This document shows positions 32,579 through 41,580 of a DNA stretch of 64,000 nt, one piece after another. Source of the DNA: Rapana venosa (taxonomy: Eukaryota; Mollusca; Gastropoda; Neogastropoda; Muricidae). Within the stretch, counting starts at the first letter, position 1, and every line of letters starts with the position of its first letter. The stretch lies in contig CM054143.1 in assembly GCA_028751875.1 (NCBI GenBank), positions 69,254,131 through 69,318,130 on the forward strand. The letters run 5' to 3'. Below the pieces are notes generated by a model. That model was not told the origin of the DNA, did not search any database, and saw only the letters and a program-made list of their open reading frames with translations. The position numbers were made by a program, and so were the translations under genes.

Positions 32579-34584
32579 TAATCTCTCCGTCCTCTGTCTC
32601 TCTGTCTCTCACTCCGTCCCTCTGTTTCTCTGTCTCTCTTCAATCCGTCCTCTGTCGCTCATCTCATCTCTCCGTCCTCTGACCTCTCTGCTCTATCTCC
32701 GTGCCTCTGTCTCTCCTGTCTCCCTTCCGTCCTCTGTCCTCTCTCTCTCCCGCCCTCTGTCTCTCTCTCTCTCGCCCTCTGTCTCTCTGTCTCTGTCTCT
32801 CGCCGTCTTTACTCACTGTCTCACTCTCATCCGCCCACGTCCTCTACTCTCCGCCCTCTGTCTCTCTCTCCGCCCACTGTCTCACTCTCACCGCTCTGTC
32901 TTCTCTCTCTCCCGCTCTGTCTCTCTGTCTCTCTCCTCTCGCCCTCTGTCTCTCTCTCTCCTCTCTCCCGCCGGTCTTACTCTCTGTCTCTCTCTCCGCC
33001 CTTTTTCTCTCTGTCTCTCCTCGTCTCTCACGCCCTCTGTCCTCTCTGTCTCTCTCTCTCACTCCGCCCTCTGTCTCTCTCTCCGTCCTTTGTCTCTCTC
33101 TCTCCTCTCTCCGTCCTCTGTCTCATCTCTCTCCTCTTCCTCCACCCTCTTGACCTCTCTGTCCTCTGGCTCTCTCCCCGCTCTGTCACTTCTGTCTCTC
33201 TCTCTCCGTCCTCGTCTCTCTCTCCTCTCTCCGCTCTGTTTCCCCCTGTCTCTCTCTCCGACCTATGACTCTCTTCTCTGTCTCTGTCCGCCCTCTGTAT
33301 CGTGTCTCTTCCGTCCCTGTCTCTCTCTCTATCCGTCCTCATGTCATCTCTCTCTCTCCTCGGCATTCCGTCATCTGTCTCTCTCTCTCTCTCTCTTCCT
33401 TCTCTCTCTCTCCGCCCTCTGTCTCTCTCTCTCTCAATCAGTTATCTGTCTCTCGTCCTCGTCTCTTCTCTGCCCTCTGTCTCTCTCTCTCTCTCTCCCG
33501 TCCATCTCTCTCTCTTCTTTCACTCTCTCTCCGCGCTCTGTCCTCGCTCTCTTCAGGCCCTCGTGTCCCTCTCTGTCTTTCCTCGCTCCCGCCCTCTGTC
33601 TCTCTCTCTCTCTCTCCCGCCCTCTGTTCTGTCTCTCTCTCTCTCTCCGCCCTCTTGTCGCACTGTCCCCTCTCCTTCTGCCCTCCTGTCTCTCCTCTTC
33701 TCTCAATTCCGCCATCTGTCTCTCTGCCTCTGTCTCTCGTCTCTCTCTTTCTCTCACCCCACCTTCCTCCTCTAACTATCACTCTAATATAAAACAACAT
33801 CTCTAAATATCTCTCAAGTCCTCTCTCTCTTCCTTCTTTTCCTCGTGACTCTGTCCCCTCTCTCAATCCGCCCTCATCTGTCTCTCTCTCCGCCCCTGTC
33901 CCTCCTCTCTCTCTCTCCGCCCGCTCTCTCTCTCTCGCCCTCCTCTCTCTCTCTCTAATCTCCTAATCCTCTCTCTCCGTGCTCTTCCTCTCTCTTCAAT
34001 CACTCCGACCCTCATTCCTCTCTCTCTCTCTCTTCTCTCACTCACCGTCCTCTGTCTCTCTCTCTCTTCCACCCTCTGTCTCTCTGTCCTCCGTGTCCGA
34101 CTCTCCGCCCTCTGTCTCTCTTCTCTCTCTCTCCGCCCGCTGTCTCTCATCTCGTATCCGCCCTCTCCTGTACTCACTCAGAATCCGCCCTCTGTCTCTG
34201 TCTGTCACTCTCTCCGCCCTCTGTCTCTCTGTCTCTGTACTCTCATCCGCCCTCTGGCTCTTTCACTAACTATTCCGTCCTCTGTCTCTCTCTCTCTCTA
34301 TCCGTCCTCTGGTCGCTCCTCTCTGCCCTCTTTCTCTCTCTCTCTCTTCTCTCTCTCTCCATTCACCGTCCATCGGTCTTTCTGTCCTTCTGTCCTCACT
34401 CTCTCTCTACTCTCTCTCTCTTCCTTCTCTCTCTCTCTTCCGCCCTCCTTCTCTCTCTCTCTCTCTCTCTTCTCCGCCCTCTACCTGTCTGTCCTTCTGT
34501 CCTGACTCTCGTCTCTCTCCGTCTCTCTCATCCCTCGACTCTCTCTCCTCTCTCTCAATCTCTCTCCTCCGTCCTCTGTCCTCT
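32579..34584. repeat. Interrupted pyrimidine array, D1 part 3
   Basis: Same array type as parts 1 and 2. A short A-containing break at 33770-33810 (CTAACTATCACTCTAATATA) interrupts it. Confidence 0.95.
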
Positions 34585-35134
34585 GTTTAAACAATTAGAT
34601 CATATAGAAAATGTTCATACTATGTCTTGTAAAAAGATTTTTAGGTGTAACCAGTTAGAACACCAAATCAATGGCTATGGTGATTTAGGAAGATTTCCTC
34701 TTCATGTTAATTCGTGTGTTGCGGCTTACGGTATTTTTAGAATTAAAACAAATGAAGAATGAAAGACTGCCCACCATATTATAGCTTATCAATGTTACGG
34801 GGGAGAATTAGACAAGAAATGGCACAGATTGTTGTGGTGTGGAAAATTCAGGACATTTTATGTAAGACTAGGATTTAGCTTTGTTTGGTTGCAGCAGGGT
34901 GTTTGGTCCAGGGTCAAAGTGTTTTCCAAGACTATTTAAGCAGAGACGGTTGATCTATACATACAAGAATGGTCTGGCACTATCGAGAGACGTGTCAGAT
35001 ATGACAATTAACAGATCTTTTAAAATCATTTTTGAAAAAGAAAGTACGGATACTGACATGGAAACCTACTGTTTTAGAGTCGCCATCTCACAAGCTAGAT
35101 TAATGTTCTCCCTATTAAAGCAAATAGTAACTCT
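34585..35134 (+). mobile_element. Relic of a LINE protein C-terminal domain, D1 copy 2
   Basis: Better preserved than 32029-32578: VHTMSCKKIFRCNQLEHQ, YGDLGRFPLHVNSCVAA and RIKTNEE appear in one frame, followed by a stop (TGA in GAATGAAAG), then AYQCYGGELDKKWHRLLWCG. Frame changes continue to the end at about 35134, where the array resumes. A 464-residue open frame begins at 34881 and includes the tail of the relic before passing into the array; it is not a gene. Confidence 0.7.
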
Positions 35135-36135
35135 CTCCGTCCCCTCTGTCTCTCTCACATCTCTCTCTCTTCCGTCCCTCTGTCTACTGTCTCTCTCTCC
35201 TTCCCTCTGTCCTCACATCTCCGTCCCTCTTTCTCTCTCCTCCATCCCCACTCGTCCTCTCTCCATCATCTCACCTCTCCGTCCTCTGTCTCTCTCTCGC
35301 CTCCTCTGTCTCTTGTCTCCCTCTCCGTCGTCTCGTCTCTCTGTCTCTCTTCTCCGTCAGTCTGTCCTCTGTCTCACTGTCTCTCTGTCTCTCTCTCTCT
35401 CGTCTCTCTCTCTCTCTCGTCTTCTCTCGTCTCCTCCCTCTGACTCTTCTCCTTGCGGTCCTACGTCTCTCTCGTCTCTCCGCCCTCCTGTACCTCTCTC
35501 TCCGCCCCTCTGTCTCCTCCGCTCTCTCCGCCCTTGTTCTCGTCTCTCTCCGCCTCTGTCTCATCCCCCCTTGTTCCCCCCCCTCTGTCCTCTCCGCCTC
35601 TTACTCACTGTCCTCTCTCTCCGCCTCTGTCTCACACACTATCCTTGCCGCCCCGCTGTCTCCACTCTCACCGACTCTGTCTCTCTCTCATCCCGTCCTC
35701 TGTCTCTCTGTCTCACTCTCTCCGCCATCGTGTCTCTCTCACTCGTCCTCTGTCTCTCTGTCTCTCTCCTCTCTCTCCCTCTGTCTCTCTCTCTCCCGCC
35801 CTCAGTCCTCTCTCTCTCTCCTACGGCCCCTCTGTCTCTCTGTATCTCTACTCTTCTCTTCTCCCCCTCTTACTCTGTCTCTCTCATCCGCCGTCTTACT
35901 CTCTGTCTCTCACACTCCGCCCTCGTCTCTGTCTCACTCTCCGCCGTCTACTCTCTGTCTCTCTCTCCGCCCCTCTGTCTCTGTCTCTCTTGTCTCTGTC
36001 TCTCTGTCTCTCTCTCTCTCTCTGTCTCTCTCCTCTCTCTCTTTCTGTCTGTCTCTCCTCTCTCACTCTCTCTCCTCATCTCATCCTCCCATCTCTCATC
36101 TCTCTCTCTCTTGCATCTTGCGTCTCCCTCTATTT
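35135..36135. repeat. Interrupted pyrimidine array, D1 part 4
   Basis: CCGYCCTCTG-studded TC array directly after the LINE relic, ending in plain TC with GTCTGTC. Confidence 0.95.
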
Positions 36136-36320
36136 TTCTTATCCATGTTACTTATCAAATTAGTGTAATCAGGTTCATTGTTTATGTCAACTTTCATTTG
36201 AGAATGATATGTTTATTAACGTATATCTCTTTTCTACAACAACAGCAACAACAATATAATCAATGTATCTCTTGACATTAACGTTCAGGTCAGTTAGGGA
36301 TTATGTATTGTTGAATATAC

Positions 36321-36325
<5 letters not shown>
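36136..36325. other. Non-repetitive island holding all D1/D2 differences
   Basis: AT-richer island with CAACAACAGCAACAAC. Against 52518-52709 it shows about eight substitutions and two single-base insertions within roughly 100 bases (36206-36300), whereas the rest of the duplication looks identical. Confidence 0.85.
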
Positions 36326-36359
<34 letters not shown>

Positions 36360-36742
36360 CCCCCCTCTCTCTCTCCCTCATTCTCCCCTCTCTTTTCTCG
36401 TCGTTCAGTCTTCTGCCTCTCTGTCTGTCACTTTTGTTCTCAATCTCTCTCAACCGTCTTTCGTCAGACCTGTCTGTTCTGTCTGTTTGTCTGTCTTTCT
36501 GTCTGTCTGTCATGTCTGTCTCTCTCTCTCTCTCTCTCTCAAGAAAAATCTCTCTCTCTCTCGTCGTCCACTGTCTGCTCTCTGTCTGCCTCTCTGTCTG
36601 CCTCTCTGTCTGTGCCTCCCACCCCCACCCCCCCCCACCCCCCCCCCCCCCCCCCCCCCTCCCCCATGCCCCCCCCCCTCCCCCCCCCACCCCCTCCTCC
36701 CGCACCCCCCCCCCCCCCCCCACCCTCCCCCCCCCCCCCTAG
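36326..36742. repeat. TC and TCTG repeats ending in a C-only tract
   Basis: TC runs and GTCTGTCTGTC units, then from about 36617 to 36740 almost only C with single A, T or G breaks. Repeated at 52710-53126. The opposite strand is G-rich and could form G-quadruplexes. Confidence 0.9.
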
Positions 36743-36784
36743 ACAGAGATCATAGACCCCCCCCCAAGTAAAGTGCACCCCTCT

Positions 36785-37140
36785 CTCCCGCCAAAAGCCC
36801 TTCTTATGACACTTTAAAATCCAGTCTCAAGACTTATTTTATTTCAAACCTAAGACATTCGCTCTGCTTCATCTCATATATTTCCCTGCCATTCAACAAC
36901 CAGATTCTATCGCCTGCCAGGGTGGGTGTCCTTGTGTGGGTGTGTGTGAGTGTGTGTGCGTGCGCGTGCGTGCAACATTTGGACTTGATGGAACCTATTA
37001 ATTGTTTTACAGGTTATGACTGTGTAGAGAATGTGTAGTTGGAGTGCAAGCTCTTTGAATTGTCTCTTGCAAGATATAGCGCTATATAAAATTTTCATTT
37101 ATTGATATTATTAATATTATTATTATAATTATTATTATCT
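36785..37140 (+). mobile_element. L2/CR1-like LINE 3' end, D1
   Basis: It begins in the last codons of ORF2 (AAAAGCCCTTCTTATGACAC, matching the KPSYDTFKSS end at about 25990-26020) and passes a GT-rich 3' UTR (36925-36975). It ends in GCAAGATATAGCGCTATATA and an ATT-rich tail. Repeated at 53169-53524. Confidence 0.85.
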
Positions 37141-37237
37141 GTATGCATATAGGACATGCCTGTCAGGCTCTCCACTTCTGTCTCTCATCCTCTCTCTCCT
37201 CTGTCTGTCTGCCTGTCTTAAAAAAAAAAAAATTCTT
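37141..37237. other. Short link with TCTG repeats
   Basis: TCTCTCCTCTGTCTGTCTGC followed by an A-run. A diverged version of this link and the SINE start after it recurs at 54880-54995, just outside copy D2. Confidence 0.6.
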
Positions 37238-37510
37238 TTAATTTGGAGATAATGGAATAAGCACTCTTGTGCTTTTTTTTTCATCTATCCCCTGTGTGTA
37301 TGGCAGTTTTGTCAATTTTGTCATCCTTTCCCACCGTCACACAATGGCCTACTCTATCCGAAAAGCGGACGGGACCTCGGTTTATAGTCTCAATCATCCG
37401 AAGGACTGTTGGGGAGAGGAGGGGTGTCTGCTCAATGTTAACCACCAGAGGAAAACACCTCTCGCACGAGAATCAACTCCCGGTCAGTACAGATCACGAA
37501 ATACATCATC
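37238..37510 (-). mobile_element. SINE-A, degraded, D1
   Basis: The plus strand shows GGAGATAATGGAATAAGCAC, CCCCTGTGTGTATGGC, CCGAAAAGCGGACGGGACC (an internal deletion relative to other copies), CCGAAGGACTGTTGGGGAG and a damaged B-box near 37470-37485. Repeated at 53622-53894. Confidence 0.8.
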
Positions 37511-37584
37511 TCCCCTCTGTCTCTCTCCTCTTATCCTATCGTCTCTCTGGTCTCAACGTATTTTTATTTCATTAATATATTTTA

Positions 37585-37682
37585 TAATTAATTTTATCTT
37601 TTATTCGAGATGAGTGGAATAAGCACATATGTGGGAGTTGGCACTGATGTTAACTCCAAGACAAATCCTCTCGAACGTATGT
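37585..37682 (-). mobile_element. SINE-A, internally deleted fragment, D1
   Basis: TTATTCGAGATGAGTGGAAT, AAGCACATATGTG, then a jump to GCACTGATGTTAACTCCAAG. The middle of the SINE is missing. Repeated at 53969-54066. Confidence 0.7.
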
Positions 37683-38437
37683 ATTTATGTATGTTTGTAA
37701 TGTATGTTATGTATGTATGATATTGTATGTAGTATGTATGTAAGTAAGTATGTATGTAGTATGCTTACTGTCTCTTTCTCTCTGTCACCTCTCCGTGTCA
37801 GGTCTGTCTTTCTGTCTGTCTCTCTCTCTCTCCCTCCTCCCTCTCTCTCTCTCATCCCACCTCCTCTCTCTCTCTCCCCTCCTTCTCATCTACCCCTCCC
37901 TCCCTCCCTCTCACCCTCCTCTCTCTCTCTCTCCTCCTCCCAATCTCCCACCTCTCTCTCTAGCCTCTCTCTTTCCTCCCCTCTCTCCCACTCTCCCTCC
38001 CTCTGCTCTCCTCTCTCTCTCCCTCTCTCTCCTCACTCCCTCCACTCCATCCCTCTCTCCCCCTCTCCTCTCCCGAACCTCTCTCTTTCCCTCCCTCACA
38101 TCTCTCCCCTCCTCACTCTCTCCCCTATCTCTTTCCTTCTCTCTGTCCCTCCTTCCACTCTCTCCCTCCCTCTGTCACCTCTCCATCCCTCTCGTCACTC
38201 TCCCCCGCTCTCTGTCCCTCCTCCCTCCCTCCCCTCCCTCTTTCTCGCTCCCTCCCTCTTTCTCCCTCTCCCTCCCTCTTACTCTCTCGCCACTCCCACT
38301 TTCTCTCTCCCACTCCCTCTCTCTCTCTCTCTCCTCCTCTCCGCTCTCTCTCTCCTCCCTCTCTGTCCCTCCTCTTCTCTCTCCCTCCCTCTCTCTCTCC
38401 ATCTCCCGCTCTTCCCCCTCTCCCTCTCTCTTCTAGC
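37683..38437. repeat. GTAT repeat, then TC/TCCC array, D1
   Basis: GTAT units at 37680-37764, then a C/T array rich in TCCCTCC to 38437. The duplication ends inside this array at 38419. Confidence 0.9.
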
Positions 38438-38819
38438 ACACAAACTTTATCTCTTATTGATGCATGAATAAATATCTATGACAGCAGTGAATTTTTGCCA
38501 CTGTTTTCTCTTATAAGAGATCATGCAAAGAGTTATCACACAATCCCTTAAAATTTAATTCGTTAAATCATTAAACACAAAACATCATACAGTAAATGCT
38601 TTCACATCTTCAATTTTGGGTTTACAAAATGGACATTTTTTCTTCTGATTCTGTGCACTATATCGAAGTACATTGTTTGTTGAGTGTAAAACATGACATT
38701 CTCACCGTGACACTAAACAAAGCTACTACTAAAGCAGTAGGTACTAAGTGTAAGAAGAATTTCTTCTTAACAAATATTGTTTTGAAACACCTGTAACTAT
38801 CGTATCTGTCCTCGGGAGC
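38438..38819. other. Unassigned unique stretch
   Basis: AT-rich, non-repetitive DNA with one 66-residue frame (38596-38796) that I do not recognise. No element ends are seen. Confidence 0.5.
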
Positions 38820-38832
38820 GAGACGAAGAGAG

Positions 38833-38882
<50 letters not shown>

Positions 38883-39386
38883 TGTGAGAGAGAGAGTGTG
38901 TGAGAGAGAGATGTGGGGGTAGTGAGAAGAGGGAAGATAGAAAGGACAGAGAGAGAGGGAGAGAGAAAGAGAGAGAGGGAGAGGAGTGTGAGAGAGAGAA
39001 AAAGAGGGGAGAGAGAGAGAGTGTGAAGAGAGAGAGAGTTAAAAGCAAAGAGAGAGAAGAGGGAGAGAGAGAAAAGTAGAGAGAGTGTGTGTGAGAGAGA
39101 GAAGGGGGGGGAGATAGAAGTAAGAGAGAGAGAGTGTGTGTGAGAGAGATGAAAAGAGTGAGAGAGAGAGTGGAGAGAGAGGAGGGGAGAGAGAGAAAAT
39201 GGAGATAGAAGAGGGAGAGAGAGAAAGGTAGAGAGAGAGAGGAAGGGAGAAGAGAGAGAGAGAAAGAGGGAGAGAGAGAAGGGGAGAAAGAGTGAGAGAG
39301 AGTGAAGAGATAGATAGAGAGAGAGAGAGTGAGATAGGAGATAGTGAAGAGAGAGTGAGATAGAGAGAGAGTGCGATAGAGAGTTT
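38820..39386. repeat. GA array, 3' of a minus-strand LINE
   Basis: GAGAGAGA with GTGTGTGAGAGAG and GAAGAGGGAG forms. On the minus strand it reads as a TC array that begins within about 10 bases of the end of the LINE coding relic at 39390. Confidence 0.95.
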
Positions 39387-39389
39387 AGA

Positions 39390-41270
39390 AACTGAATTGA
39401 CTTTCTAATAAAACTAGTTTTTGGCCTCTGTTTGTTGATTGGGCATTCGAGAACTCATCGAACCTAGAATGAAGTCACAATGCATAGTGATGTGAAAGCA
39501 CGTGGGTTTCTTCAGTGAAATGTCTTATAGCTTTTTAGTCATCTGATTTTCATAACAATGATTTAGCGTCTTTTTGTCTTTATCACCAACAATTTTCCCC
39601 ATACATTTACAAAACTTTATTCAATACGATCTATGTTACATCAAACAACCAAACCAGCATAGAAACCCCAGTGATGATAATACTGATTCCTACAAAACTC
39701 GATAAAACAAGCACATAATTTCTTTTTTACGTTCAGTTATCGCAGTATTTAGAAGGCTGTATAGTCCTTGATTGACATATTCTAATGTAAATAAAACAAT
39801 GTTTGCATTAAATTTAATTTTTTATCAAAGTTGTACAAGGATATTTGTACTCCTACTAGCACACTCTCAACTTTTGTTCCTAGTAAGAACAGAACAAAGG
39901 GGGTGTATTTCTGCGAAATCAATGACATATATCTTGGTTTTGTTGACGTATTTAAGTCAAGATAGTTATTTTAACACCATTAACGAACCTTTCTAACTTC
40001 ATCAAAAATAAACCAAAATCTGAGTTGGCTACATCTAGTAAAGCCAGCTCATCTGAGTACTTTACAACAGATGTAAGTAAATGTACCAGAGCAGTCATTT
40101 GTAATACAGGGTAAAAAGGTAACTGGAGCTAAGACAGTGCCTTGTGAGCACCTGTGGAAGTGGTTCTTTGAATATTTTTTTCCTTCAACAATAAACACAC
40201 TGAAAATCGCTGGATTAACAATTCACAATCCTTAAAATAAGTTCGGTTAACTTTCAGTGATCGTAGCTTTTGGGCCATGAATGTTGCTGAATCATGTAAA
40301 TGCAGAGAAAAATCAACAAAGAGAAAAATCAATAAAGTAGTTGTTATTTTCACAAGTGTGTGTAAATATGATTCAAGAGCGTGATTGTTGCATCAACTGC
40401 ACTTCTGTTATGGCTGTCGGCGAATTGGTAATGGTCAAGGGCATCTTTTAACATTGTTGCAGGAGTACTGAAGAACAATGCGCTCAAAGCTTTCAATAAC
40501 AAAAGGGTGTTAAGCAACGGGGTCGTAGATCATTTAAAACTTTAAGCATTTTTTTGTTTTATGGAATGGCAGATGGTGGATTTTTTCCAGATAAGGAATG
40601 CTTCCGTTATTAAAGACAATGAAAACAACCTGCAAAAACAAACGACAACTTGATCAGCACAAAGTTTATAAAAGTTTTCCGAAGTTGTATCTTGCCCTAC
40701 ATCTTTATTCACCTTTACTTTCTGAACAGTGTGGTACCTCTAAAACTCTATGTTTAAAAACAAGGTTGTCTCTAATCACAGCTGCCTGTTAATGTCTAAC
40801 ATATGTATCCAAACTTTTCTTTCAGGATCACTACGTTCAAAGCGGCAGTAAAAAATCATTTAATTTATTTGAAAAGGCACTGCCATTCTTCTTCTGTATG
40901 TACGCTGCTACCGTGTCTTATTTTGTCCTGTAAACGTTTTTAACCCAGTCCCACGCACTTTTCATATTTCCAGACTGAAATTGTCCTTTCTACTTTGGTT
41001 CTGTACTGTGTCTGGGCATGCTGTATTTCCTTTCTAAGTTTTGTTTGAATTTGTTTTCGTGGCAAGGTTGTCTCCTGCAGGAATGCAATATTCTTTGTTT
41101 TAAAAGTGTTTATTCTTTAAAGATTTTGTGACCAGGGTTTGTTATTTTAACACATATTTTTATTTTTCTTGGAATAAATTTCTTCACCAAATTTATGATG
41201 TCTGAAATAACATCAGCTGTTTTTTGGTTGACATCACGAGAAAGTTTTAAAAAATTGGCTGTCTGTCCCT
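39390..41270 (-). mobile_element. Decayed LINE polymerase (Rex1/CR1-like), endonuclease-RT linker to C-terminus
   Basis: Reading the minus strand from 41270 down gives, in several frames, the order of a LINE ORF2. First is the endonuclease-RT linker (TADVISDIINLVKKFIPRK near 41190-41240, and SGNMKSAW near 40980). Next are RT segments: CADQ-VVVCFCRLFSLSL near 40620-40660, the NDLRPVA block near 40520, FERIVLQYS near 40480, FVDFS near 40306-40322, and a GA/QGTVLAP block split by a frameshift near 40145. The active-site segment KYSDELALL lies near 40035-40062. The C-terminal half follows, with EYKY near 39840 and FVESVLSF near 39690. The canonical YxDD is Tyr-Ser-Asp-Glu here. Stops and frameshifts are frequent, so the copy is dead. 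The family call is from memory of animal LINE proteins. Confidence 0.75.
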
Positions 41271-41580
41271 TCAGTCCATACCATCCCTCTCCCCCCCCCC
41301 CCCCGCCTCCCCCCCCCCCCCCCCCCGTGTCCACTAGGTAACCATGTGACAATCTGGCCCCCAGGCTGGGTAGCAACACTAAAACTCCACCCCTCCTTCT
41401 CTTTTCAAAAAATGGATTTTGTCCCAGTCTGTATGATCCAAAATATAATTCTTAATAATGAAAACTAACCGTGGCTCTGAGTAGTATTTCTGGTAAATGT
41501 GCGTCCATAAGAGTGAAAGAAAATCACCTATCTATTTCACGGCGTCTCGCTAGACGGTCTCTGAGGTCTTGGTCTCTGTG
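41271..41580. other. C-run and unassigned stretch
   Basis: A C-rich tract with a CGCC break (41288-41327), then unassigned DNA to the start of the TC array. A short frame from 41471 runs into the array and is not a gene. Confidence 0.6.

Larger units (their letters stand above)
28181..38419. repeat. 10.24-kb near-identical direct duplication, copy D1
   Basis: This block recurs at 44563-54803 in the same orientation. The offset is constant at 16382 bases up to about 36230 and 16384 after about 36300. Everywhere I compared outside 36206-36300 the copies look identical, including fast-evolving TC arrays. The left edge is the first base of TAGTATGCTTTATAG; the right edge is the end of CGCTCTTCCCCCT. 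The outer flanks differ completely. A very recent segmental duplication or an assembly duplication would both explain it. Confidence 0.95.
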
